Position numbers and translations under genes: made by a program | Shown: positions 1 through 6,559 of the stretch, one piece after another | How positions within the stretch are numbered: position 1 is the stretch's first letter | Layout: each line of letters opens with the position of its first letter | Assembly (NCBI GenBank): GCA_949127685.1 | Contig: CASBPW010000042.1 | Coordinates: 1 to 9,208 of the forward strand | DNA: 9,208 nt | Reading direction: 5' to 3' | Origin: Candidatus Sivonenia alaskensis PMM_0068 | GTDB lineage: Bacteria; Cyanobacteriota; Cyanobacteriia; Gloeobacterales; PMM-0068 | Notes under the pieces: generated by a model | What the model was told of the DNA's origin: nothing | Database searches by the model: none | The model's input: only the letters and a program-made list of their open reading frames with translations

Positions 1-2133
1 GCCCTAACCGGGAAGTATGTGATGCCCTGGGTCCGGTTACATGGCACCAAAGATTACCTGGACCTGATTCTGCTTTTAGAGCGCTACCCAAAGCTGAAGC
101 AAACGGTCAACTTAGTTCCTTCGCTAATATTGCAGATTGAGGAATATGTGAAGGGGGTAGCCTTTGACCCTTGGCTGGAAGCTTTGCTGAGGCCGATGGA
201 TGAGATGGGGTTGGTGGAGCGTCGGTTTGTCCTAGAACGCTTTTTTGATGCGAATCGAGAGCATTTAATCTATCCCCATGCTCGCTATACAGCCCTTCAT
301 CAACAGCGAGAAAAATTTGGTATCGATTGGTGTATTGCCAATTGGAGCGAGCAAGATTTTGAAGACCTGCTCATGTGGCATAACCTATGCTGGTTTGACC
401 CCATTTTTCAGGAAGAAGAACAGGATATCCAGGCATGGATTCGGCAAGGCAGGAACTTCAATATGGGAGACCGTCAGCGGGTCTTCGCCAAACAGCAGGA
501 AATTCTGGCGAGAATCATTCCCAAGCATCGGGAACTCCAAGAAAAAGGTCAGCTAGAAGTAACAACTACTCCCTATACCCATCCAATTCTGCCTCTTCTC
601 ATTAACTCTGAATCTTCCCTAGTAGCTCGTCCGGATATGCCGCTACCTCGTTATAAATTTGCTTGGCCGGAGGATGCTCAGTACCATTTGGAGCGGGGCA
701 GGGCGATCTATCGGGAGCATTTTGGTTGCGAAGCGAGAGGAGTATGGCCTTCAGAGGAATCTGTTAGTCCACAGGTTGTGTCCATGCTGGCAGGGCAAGG
801 ATTTCAGTGGTGCGTAGCCGATGAGGAAGTTTTGGGAAGAACTTTGCACCATCCCTTCCATCGAGATGGCTATGGTCATCTCCAGGAACCAGATGTTCTC
901 TATCGTCCCTATCGCATTAGTACGGACCAGGGTGATATTTCCATCATCTTCCGCGACCACCGTCTATCCGATTTGATCGGGTTTAGCTATAGCAATAAAC
1001 GGCCAGAGGAAGCTTCCGCCGATTTGATTGAGCAACTAGAAGCGATCCAGCGCCAGCTCAAACACCAAAGCAAAAAAGGTCCTCATTTGGTCACCATTGC
1101 TCTAGATGGGGAGAACTGCTGGGAGTTCTATGACCAAGACGGTAAGCTCTTCCTAGAAAGCTTATACAGCAGGCTATCTGAAAAATCTAGCCTTAAGCTC
1201 GTGACAGTAGCTGATTATTTAGAACAATATCCACCAGACCGTTTCCTAGAAGCCAAAAATCTGCACAGTGGCTCTTGGATTAACGGAGATTTTTCTACGT
1301 GGATTGGAGACCCGGTAAAGAATCGGGCTTGGGAAATGTTGGCACAGGCCCGCCAGCTTATTCAAGACCATCCCCGCGCTACCCCCAAAGCTTGGGAAGC
1401 GATTTGGGCGGCAGAAGGGTCTGACTGGTTTTGGTGGTTTGGAGACCCCCATTCCTCTGACCATGATTATCTCTTCGACCGATTGTTTAGAGAGCATCTC
1501 CAGGCGGTGTATCAAGAATTAGGAGAAGCGATTCCCACGTATCTTTTGGAAGACTTGGAAAATCATCAGATTACGGGCTCCCATGTCCCTGAAGGCTATG
1601 GCTATATCCAACCGGTGATCGATGGTTTGGGGACTGACCAAGAGTGGGCCAAGGCTGGCCGCCTAGATGTCGGGGGTGCGCGGGGTACTATGCACCAAGC
1701 CACAGGGATACAGCGTATTTGGTATGGGGTGGACCATGTCAATCTATTTTTGCGCTTGGATTTTGCGTCGACTCCCCCCAGCAAACTAGATGTTTTCATT
1801 TTTTACCCTGGTCTCACCCGGATTAATAGCCCTGTTCTTTTCTCTAATTTGCCAAAGGGGGGAGCCTTGGAGTATTTGTATACCCACCATTTAGAAATTG
1901 ATCTCAACCTTCAGCGTCTAACCCTGCGCCACTCCCAGCCCTTTTTGGAATGGAAAGATGGTCTTACCAGCTCACGAGCGGTTTTAGAACGGTGTATGGA
2001 ACTCGCCCTCCCCTGGGCAGACCTGCATATATCTTCGGGCGATAAGGTGGAGTTTATTATTGTTCAAAGCACGAACAATCACTTTGAAAGGGTATTCCCT
2101 GCAGAGGGCACCCTATCTTTGAAAATGCCCTAA
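1..2133 (+). CDS. Glycoside hydrolase family 57 protein (COG1449-type alpha-glucan hydrolase/transferase), 5'-partial
   Basis: Likely a cytoplasmic retaining enzyme that cleaves or transfers alpha-glucan chains (glycogen or maltodextrin), as known for GH57. The frame is open from base 1 and reads ALTGKYVMPWVRLHGTKDYL, a typical GH57 N-terminal block, so the gene starts upstream. The GTG at 19 and ATG at 22 fall inside this block and are not real starts. The missing part should carry the HMHQP-like first motif, perhaps 20-30 residues. Numbering from GTG19, the catalytic (beta/alpha)7 barrel shows GVWPSEESVS (241-250), with Glu246 (codon at 754) the probable nucleophile, and ALDGENCWEFY (361-371), with Asp363 (codon at 1105) the probable acid/base. 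Further family blocks are GSWINGDFSTWIGDP (about 418-432) and DWFWWFGDP (469-477). From about residue 515 a beta-rich C-terminal domain follows. The 710 visible residues are near full family length. Family is certain; amylase, glucanotransferase or branching specificity cannot be decided here. Confidence 0.93.
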   Translation, partial: ALTGKYVMPWVRLHGTKDYLDLILLLERYPKLKQTVNLVPSLILQIEEYVKGVAFDPWLEALLRPMDEMGLVERRFVLERFFDANREHLIYPHARYTALHQQREKFGIDWCIANWSEQDFEDLLMWHNLCWFDPIFQEEEQDIQAWIRQGRNFNMGDRQRVFAKQQEILARIIPKHRELQEKGQLEVTTTPYTHPILPLLINSESSLVARPDMPLPRYKFAWPEDAQYHLERGRAIYREHFGCEARGVWPSEESVSPQVVSMLAGQGFQWCVADEEVLGRTLHHPFHRDGYGHLQEPDVLYRPYRISTDQGDISIIFRDHRLSDLIGFSYSNKRPEEASADLIEQLEAIQRQLKHQSKKGPHLVTIALDGENCWEFYDQDGKLFLESLYSRLSEKSSLKLVTVADYLEQYPPDRFLEAKNLHSGSWINGDFSTWIGDPVKNRAWEMLAQARQLIQDHPRATPKAWEAIWAAEGSDWFWWFGDPHSSDHDYLFDRLFREHLQAVYQELGEAIPTYLLEDLENHQITGSHVPEGYGYIQPVIDGLGTDQEWAKAGRLDVGGARGTMHQATGIQRIWYGVDHVNLFLRLDFASTPPSKLDVFIFYPGLTRINSPVLFSNLPKGGALEYLYTHHLEIDLNLQRLTLRHSQPFLEWKDGLTSSRAVLERCMELALPWADLHISSGDKVEFIIVQSTNNHFERVFPAEGTLSLKMP

Positions 2134-2153
2134 GGTATGACCACCTAGGTTTT
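2129..2153 (+). terminator. Candidate intrinsic terminator of the GH57 gene
   Basis: CCTA (2129-2132) pairs with TAGG (2146-2149) and GGT (2134-2136) with ACC (2143-2145). A2133 is bulged and the loop is six bases. TTTT follows at 2150-2153. The hairpin overlaps the GH57 stop codon and the end of the convergent DUF808 gene. The seven-pair stem and short U-run make it a modest terminator. On the minus strand the following bases (gcatttt) could give weak bidirectional function. Confidence 0.4.
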
Positions 2154-3095
2154 GACGGTTCGCCATGCACGGCCGGCGATGGTCACCCCGACCAAGACTA
2201 CCGCCCCTGCAATAACACCAACCAAGCCGTTCAGCAACGTTGGGGTAACAGCCCCAAAGAGCGAACCGAAGCTAGGGATGGTCCCGGCGTCATGTTCCAG
2301 CTCATGGATCAATTCAGACATAACGGGTATGCCGTGGGTTAGGATACCCCCTCCCACGATAAACATGGCAGCCGTACCAACGATGGATAGACCTTTCATC
2401 AGGTAAGGGGCCGCGAGCAAAATGGATTTGCCGATACCGCGCTGAGTTTTGCTCAGGAAACTGCCCCCACTCCTCTTGCTGAGGTAAAGCCCTGCGTCGT
2501 CTAGCTTGACGATCCCGGCAACGATGCCATAGACCCCGGCGGTCATAATGACTCCGATCCCCGACAGCACGGCAACTTGCACTCCAAACGATGCCGTTGC
2601 TACCGTTCCCAGCGTGATGGCAATGATTTCAGCGGAAAGAACGAAGTCAGTACGGATGGCCCCCTCGATTTTGTCTTTCTCGAAGGCAATCACATCAACA
2701 GCGGGGTTAGCCACAGCCTCCGCCAGGTCGGAGTGAGCAGTTTCTTCTTCATGTTTGCTGTGCATAAACTTGTGTGCCAGCTTCTCAAAACCTTCGTAGC
2801 AGAGAAATGCACCGCCGATCATCAGCAGCGGCGTCACCGCCCAGGGGATAAATGCACTAATCGCTAAGGCCGCCGGTACCAAAATGAGCTTGTTTTTGAG
2901 GGATCCTTTGGCCACCGCCCATACCACTGGCAGTTCACGTTCAGCCTGGACGCCAGCCACCTGTTGAGCGTTGAGGGCAAGGTCATCCCCCAAGACTCCT
3001 GCCGTCTTGGCAGCAGCCACTTTGGTCAATACTGACACGTCGTCCAGAATGGATGCGATGTCATCGATTAGGGCTAAAAGGCTGGTTCCGGCCAT
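2145..3095 (-). CDS. yedI: DUF808 family inner-membrane protein (YedI-like)
   Basis: A 316-residue polytopic membrane protein of the DUF808 family, whose E. coli member is YedI; its biochemical function is not established. Recognisable blocks are the N-terminus MAGTSLLALIDDIASILDDV, KTAGVLGDDLALNAQQV (30-46), ELPVVWAVAKGSLKNKLILVP (54-74, key residues W59 and K68), FIPWAVTPLLMIGGAFLCYEG (82-102, ending in the conserved YEG) and GAIRTDFVLSAEI (145-157). Hydrophobic segments lie at about 70-101, 153-172, 175-196, 224-252 and 277-308, with a charged His/Glu-rich stretch at 106-121 and an acidic H264-E-L-E-H-D loop. Length matches the family (about 300-330), so it is intact. The ATG at 3093-3095 is supported by AAGGA nine bases upstream and by the conserved MAG start. 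It is convergent with GH57 and divergent from mgtA across the hairpin-rich gap. A transport or stress role is only a guess. Confidence 0.93.
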   Translation of the reverse strand: MAGTSLLALIDDIASILDDVSVLTKVAAAKTAGVLGDDLALNAQQVAGVQAERELPVVWAVAKGSLKNKLILVPAALAISAFIPWAVTPLLMIGGAFLCYEGFEKLAHKFMHSKHEEETAHSDLAEAVANPAVDVIAFEKDKIEGAIRTDFVLSAEIIAITLGTVATASFGVQVAVLSGIGVIMTAGVYGIVAGIVKLDDAGLYLSKRSGGSFLSKTQRGIGKSILLAAPYLMKGLSIVGTAAMFIVGGGILTHGIPVMSELIHELEHDAGTIPSFGSLFGAVTPTLLNGLVGVIAGAVVLVGVTIAGRAWRTVKT

Positions 3096-3104
3096 TGATG
3101 TCTT

Positions 3105-3109
3105 TCCTT
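3105..3109 (-). promoter_or_regulatory. Ribosome binding site of the DUF808 gene
   Basis: AAGGA on the minus strand lies nine bases before the ATG at 3095. It supports this start, which also gives the conserved MAG N-terminus. Confidence 0.7.
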
Positions 3110-3213
3110 GTAACAGAATTAACGTCTGAATAAAGCAGCTGAGCAGAACGCAATTTTGAACGGTCCGCTCAATGAAGGCGGTAGCCCCTGATGCGGTTCT
3201 GCTTAAACACCCT

Positions 3214-3230
3214 CCGTGTCAGATACACGG
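3214..3230. repeat. Perfect 6-bp hairpin resembling an IS200/IS605 right-end hairpin
   Basis: CCGTGT (3214-3219) and ACACGG (3225-3230) are perfect inverted repeats around a five-base loop. Read on the minus strand, the hairpin is followed by GAGGGTGTTTAA. From memory, hairpins of this shape followed by a GAGNGTNNAA-like tail occur at the 3' ends of IS200/IS605-type elements and their TnpB-associated RNAs. No tnpA or tnpB coding trace is visible next to it, so the assignment is tentative. It could equally be part of an RNA leader. Confidence 0.4.
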
Positions 3231-3243
3231 GCCACACCGCTCA

Positions 3244-3260
3244 TATACTTCCCAAGTATA
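3244..3260. repeat. Perfect 7-bp hairpin with three-base loop
   Basis: TATACTT (3244-3250) and AAGTATA (3254-3260) form a perfect stem around the loop CCC (GGG on the minus strand). It lies only 13 bases from the 3214-3230 hairpin, so the two could form a tandem stem-loop structure in one transcript of either strand. Confidence 0.5.
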
Positions 3261-3357
3261 GGATTATTGATGGCGGATTCGAGCCTGAGCACTTTGCAGT
3301 TTCGGGAAAGCAGCGACATTTTTGCTTATGTCTTGGACGCTACACGGTGAAAACAGC

Positions 3358-3382
3358 GTGCTCCAAATTTAGTAGGGAGCAC
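3358..3382. repeat. Perfect 7-bp hairpin with 11-base loop
   Basis: GTGCTCC (3358-3364) and GGAGCAC (3376-3382) form a perfect, GC-rich stem around an AT-rich 11-base loop. No U-run follows on either strand, so it is not an intrinsic terminator. It could be a leader element of mgtA, a regulator-binding dyad, or the opposite-end hairpin of a small non-autonomous IS200/IS605-like element ending near 3205. Confidence 0.45.
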
Positions 3383-3524
3383 CTTTGCGAAGCGACCAAC
3401 AGCCCCCCCTGTCTTGTTTCAGTTCAGCTCAATGTTTCGTAAGCCTTTATTAAGGTACCCAAGGACTAAACTCTGACAAGGGATAAATATAGCGAAGTTG
3501 TCACCAGCGTCAAAGTAGCTACCT

Positions 3525-3530
3525 GAGGAA
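3525..3530 (+). promoter_or_regulatory. Ribosome binding site of mgtA
   Basis: GAGGAA ends six bases before the ATG at 3537. An overlapping out-of-frame ATG at 3533 is closer to this site, but only the 3537 frame is open and yields the conserved FWSIP-type MgtA N-terminus. Confidence 0.7.
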
Positions 3531-3536
3531 TTATGG

Positions 3537-5957
3537 ATGAACCTAATCCCATTTTGGAGTATTCCTGCGAATGAGATACAGCAGCAGCTCCAGAGCACGC
3601 CCCAAGGGCTAACCAGCCAAGAAGTGAAAATACGGCTGAAACAATATGGACCAAATCTCCTAAAACCAAAAAAGAAATCAACAGCCCTAACCTTGTTCCT
3701 AGCCCAGTTCCAGAGCCCGATTATCCTCATTTTGATTTTTGCTGCCGGACTCTCTTTTTTCCTCAATGCGACCACCGATGCCCTGATTATCTTAACCGTG
3801 CTCAGGGATGGAACGTCCCAGGAAGTTTTTGTAGAGGAAGTGGTGCCCGGTGACCTTGTTCTTCTCTCTGCTGGCGGGAGTATTCCCGGAGACTGTTTGC
3901 TCCTAGAGTCTAGGGATCTTTTCGTGGATGAAGCGACCTTAACGGGTGAAACATACCCAGTCACTAAAGAAATCGGCATCCTTCCCGCAGGAACTCCCCT
4001 GGCTAAGCGGAGTAATGTGCTTTTCACTGGAACCCATGTGGTGAGTGGTGCGGCAACAGCCCTGGTAATAAAAACAGGTTTAGAAACAGAATTTGGTCAG
4101 GTATCTCAGCGTCTGGAACTGCGACCCCCAGAAACAGAGTTTGAACAGGGAATCAGTAAATTTGGGTATTTCCTCATGGAAGTAACTCTATATCTTGTAA
4201 TTGCTATTTTTGCGGTCAATGTTTATCTCAAACGTCCCGTCTTAGATTCTGCACTCTTTGCTTTAGCCTTAGCAGTAGGGCTTACGCCACAATTATTACC
4301 CGCCATTATTAGTATCAATCTAGCGCGTGGGGCAAAACGTCTTGCTGAAGAAAAGGTAATTGTTAAACGCTTAGCGGCGATTGAAAATTTTGGCAGCATG
4401 AATGTGTTGTGTTCTGATAAGACAGGCACCATTACCGAAGGAATTGTAAAAATTGAGTCAGCTCGGGGTATCGATGGTCAAGAAAATGAGAAAGTACTGT
4501 TTTATTCTTATCTCAATGCCGCCTATGAAACAGGCTTTATAAATCCTATTGACGAGGCTATCCGTACTCATAAAAAATTTGACATCACTACTTTTACAAA
4601 GCTTGATGAGGTGCCTTATGATTTCATCCGTAAACGGCTAAGTATCTTGGTTGCTAAAGAAAATACTTACATTATGATAACGAAAGGAGCTTTGCCAAAC
4701 ATATTGTCCGTCTGTTCACTGGCAGAGACTCTTGATGGAAAGACCGTAGATATTGTTCAGGTCAAAACAGCTATTCAGGATCGTTTTGAAGCATTAGGAA
4801 ATGAAGGGTTTCGCATATTGGGTGTTGCTTATCAAGAGTTTAGCTCTGCCCTGGATATTACCAAGGCTAATGAAGTAAATATGATATTTCTAGGATGTTT
4901 GGTTTTCTTTGACCCTCCTAAATCTGATATTGCCGATACCATTCAAAATTTGTCACGGCTGGGTGTTTCCTTGAAAATGATTACGGGAGATAACCATGCG
5001 GTTGCTGCATACATCAGTGGAAAGATGGGCATAGCAGAGCCCAAGATTCTTACAGGTCAAGAACTAGGTCATCTCAGTGATGAAGCTCTACTCCAGCGAG
5101 TCAATGAAATCAATGTCTTTGCAGAGGTTGAGCCCAACCAAAAAGAACGCATTATCATAGCCTTGAAAAAAGCAGGGAATGTAGTAGGTTATATCGGGGA
5201 TGGGATTAATGATGCTTCCGCTCTTCATGCTGCAGATGTAGGCATTTCTGTGGAGAGTGCGGTGGATGTAGCTAAGGAAGCTGCGGATATTGTGCTGTTG
5301 GAAAAGAGCCTTAGCGTTCTATTGGCAGGAGTCCGAGAAGGAAGAATCACTTTTGCCAATACGCTTAAATATGTATTCATGGCAACCAGTGCTAATTTTG
5401 GCAATATGTTTAGCATGGCGGGGGCTTCTCTCTTTCTATCTTTTTTGCCTTTGCTTCCTAAGCAAATTTTACTGACCAATCTAATGACAGACTTTCCTGA
5501 GATTACTATTGCCACGGACCGAGTAGATGATGAAATGGTGAATCAGCCTAGACGCTGGAATATCCAATTTATTCGCAATTTTATGTTGGCTTTTGGCTCA
5601 CTTAGCTCTATATTTGATTTTCTTACTTTTGGTGTTTTACTATTTGTCCTAAAGGCTTCGCCAGACCAATTTAGAACAGGCTGGTTTATGGAATCTGTAA
5701 TTTCTGCTTCATCCATTGTATTGGTGATTCGTACTCGCCAGCCTTTTTTCAAAAGTATGCCAGGACGATATTTGTTCATAGCAACTTTAATTATTGTTGT
5801 TACCACTTTGATACTTCCTTATACCCCTATGGCAGGGCTCTTTGGTTTTCAACCCTTACCAATGATCTTTCTTGCTCTATTGGGTGTGATCGTGGTGCTC
5901 TATATCTCTGCGGCAGAAGTGATGAAAAGGTATTTTTATAGATGGGTAAAATCGTAA
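3537..5957 (+). CDS. mgtA: P3B-type magnesium-translocating ATPase (MgtA/MgtB family) with an apparent internal deletion of TM2
   Basis: An inner-membrane P-type ATPase expected to import Mg2+ using ATP. The N-terminus FWSIPANEIQQQL and KIRLKQYGPNLLKPKK is typical of MgtA. TM1 spans about 59-77. A-domain motif LTGET is at 135-139. M4 carries VGLTPQLLPAI (247-257). The phosphorylated Asp294 lies in CSDKTGT (codon at 4416). N-domain KGA is at 383-385, MITGDN at 481-486 and GDGINDA at 554-560. Six C-terminal helices follow, with TNLMTDFPE and the P3B block SSIFDFLTFGVLLF. Around residues 82-92, DALIIL runs straight into TVLRDG. Family members normally have about 33-37 residues between these (TM2, a GFWQE-type turn and the linker into the A domain), and 806 aa is short by about that much. 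Without TM2 the A domain would face the wrong side, so function is doubtful unless this is an assembly artefact. GC falls from about 49% to 39% near base 4140. Confidence 0.9.
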   Translation: MNLIPFWSIPANEIQQQLQSTPQGLTSQEVKIRLKQYGPNLLKPKKKSTALTLFLAQFQSPIILILIFAAGLSFFLNATTDALIILTVLRDGTSQEVFVEEVVPGDLVLLSAGGSIPGDCLLLESRDLFVDEATLTGETYPVTKEIGILPAGTPLAKRSNVLFTGTHVVSGAATALVIKTGLETEFGQVSQRLELRPPETEFEQGISKFGYFLMEVTLYLVIAIFAVNVYLKRPVLDSALFALALAVGLTPQLLPAIISINLARGAKRLAEEKVIVKRLAAIENFGSMNVLCSDKTGTITEGIVKIESARGIDGQENEKVLFYSYLNAAYETGFINPIDEAIRTHKKFDITTFTKLDEVPYDFIRKRLSILVAKENTYIMITKGALPNILSVCSLAETLDGKTVDIVQVKTAIQDRFEALGNEGFRILGVAYQEFSSALDITKANEVNMIFLGCLVFFDPPKSDIADTIQNLSRLGVSLKMITGDNHAVAAYISGKMGIAEPKILTGQELGHLSDEALLQRVNEINVFAEVEPNQKERIIIALKKAGNVVGYIGDGINDASALHAADVGISVESAVDVAKEAADIVLLEKSLSVLLAGVREGRITFANTLKYVFMATSANFGNMFSMAGASLFLSFLPLLPKQILLTNLMTDFPEITIATDRVDDEMVNQPRRWNIQFIRNFMLAFGSLSSIFDFLTFGVLLFVLKASPDQFRTGWFMESVISASSIVLVIRTRQPFFKSMPGRYLFIATLIIVVTTLILPYTPMAGLFGFQPLPMIFLALLGVIVVLYISAAEVMKRYFYRWVKS

Positions 5958-6029
5958 TTTAGTTCTGTATTTATTTTTTGCTAAAGATATAAGTTTTTGT
6001 AACAGAGTAAGATTTCATCCTATATGAAT

Positions 6030-6038
6030 TGCTAGAAT
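6030..6038 (+). promoter_or_regulatory. Candidate extended -10 promoter for the small membrane protein gene
   Basis: TGCTAGAAT matches an extended -10 (TGn plus TATAAT-like, five of six). It sits in the AT-rich 152-base gap after mgtA, about 70 bases before the ATG at 6110. No good -35 box accompanies it. A weaker pair, TTGTAA (5997-6002) and TATATG (6021-6026), lies just upstream. Either would let the downstream gene be expressed apart from mgtA. Confidence 0.3.
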
Positions 6039-6097
6039 TTAGATGATGCTATTGAACCAGTAATCAATCGTTCAATTTGTCGTCTGAGTTTGCATTT

Positions 6098-6105
6098 AGA
6101 GGAAG
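6098..6105 (+). promoter_or_regulatory. Ribosome binding site that sets the start of the small membrane protein
   Basis: AGAGGAAG ends four bases before the ATG at 6110, an almost ideal Shine-Dalgarno match. This favours ATG6110 over the longer TTG start at 6077, which has no comparable site and would put this motif inside the coding region. Confidence 0.75.
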
Positions 6106-6109
6106 TCTT

Positions 6110-6559
6110 ATGGCTATAAGCGATCAAGGGAAAATAATTTCTCTTTGGACCGTTTTCTTGTTTGGCACTGTTTTTCATGCCCAACTAGGCTTAATACCTT
6201 TATTTCACGGTAAGAGTATCGTTGACCCAGGAGTTAACCCTGCTGCTGATATTTCTTGGATTCTGTGGCTGATGCTGGGCTTTTTCGTACTGCCCATGAT
6301 TGCTATTGTTATGACTGCTTTGACCGATGAAAAGCTATATAGAAAAACTCATTTTTATCTAACTATTTTCTATACCCTAATGAACTTCTTACATGTAGTT
6401 CTTGATTTGTTTGTCACACCCATTGTCTGGCCCCAAATAGCCTTGATGGTAATCCTTTTGGCCGTTGGCATCTTGCTGAATCTAGTTTCCTATCGATGGA
6501 TGCAAGAGCCTTTAGGTGAACTAGAGTGGATGAAAAAATGGATATCTTCTCACACTTAA
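6110..6559 (+). CDS. Small four-helix membrane protein of unknown function
   Basis: I do not recognise this family. The 149-residue product (start chosen from AGAGGAAG at 6098-6105) is very hydrophobic, with four likely membrane helices at about 9-31, 49-71, 81-103 and 107-128. The N-terminus is short. A small polar loop (about 33-48) joins helices 1 and 2, and a charged loop TDEKLYRKTH (72-81) joins helices 2 and 3. The C-terminal tail (130-149) holds acidic and basic residues and is probably cytoplasmic. Intramembrane or membrane-edge His23, His81 and His95 and Asp99 are candidate ligand or proton residues. No signal peptide or enzymatic motif is visible. It follows mgtA in the same direction after 152 AT-rich bases and shares its low GC (about 43%), so it may be co-transferred and could serve as a pump accessory subunit. 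That role is inferred from position only. Its stop directly abuts the stop of the convergent ATPase gene. Confidence 0.8.
   Translation: MAISDQGKIISLWTVFLFGTVFHAQLGLIPLFHGKSIVDPGVNPAADISWILWLMLGFFVLPMIAIVMTALTDEKLYRKTHFYLTIFYTLMNFLHVVLDLFVTPIVWPQIALMVILLAVGILLNLVSYRWMQEPLGELEWMKKWISSHT

Larger units (their letters stand above)
3096..3536. other. 441-base gap between divergent genes, rich in hairpins; no convincing gene
   Basis: This gap must hold the promoters and leaders of both the DUF808 gene (minus) and mgtA (plus). No translation of it in either direction resembles a protein known to me. It contains three perfect inverted repeats (3214-3230, 3244-3260, 3358-3382), listed separately, plus weaker ones: GACAT/ATGTC near 3314-3331 and CCTT-TATT-AAGG at 3444-3455. 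A short direct repeat GCGGT occurs near 3178 and 3193. I see no strong consensus promoter. The structure density suggests either a long structured mgtA leader or the residue of a small mobile element. Confidence 0.6.

Noticed and set aside
2152..2867. Plus-strand open frames opposite the DUF808 gene
   Set aside because: They lie entirely within a conserved minus-strand gene, and their low-complexity Thr/Pro/Ala translations are typical antisense shadows.
3272..3290. tRNA T-arm-like bases (GGATTCGAGCC) in the gap
   Set aside because: The flanking bases do not form a five-pair T-stem, and no acceptor, D or anticodon arm can be drawn on either strand.
3191..3442. Open frame of 83 codons on the plus strand in the hairpin-rich gap
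   Set aside because: No RBS before the ATG, no recognisable motif, irregular composition with many Cys and Arg, and it runs straight through three perfect hairpins. Better read as non-coding.
3096..3536. M-box or yybP-ykoY riboswitch before mgtA
   Set aside because: The characteristic conserved cores could not be found on either strand, despite the fitting context.
3419..4027. Minus-strand open frame of 202 codons across the start of mgtA
   Set aside because: Antisense to the well-supported MgtA N-terminus; its Ser/Arg-rich translation matches nothing I know. A shadow frame.
6077..6109. TTG start that would lengthen the four-helix protein by 11 residues
   Set aside because: No Shine-Dalgarno site before it, whereas AGAGGAAG is placed ideally for ATG6110.
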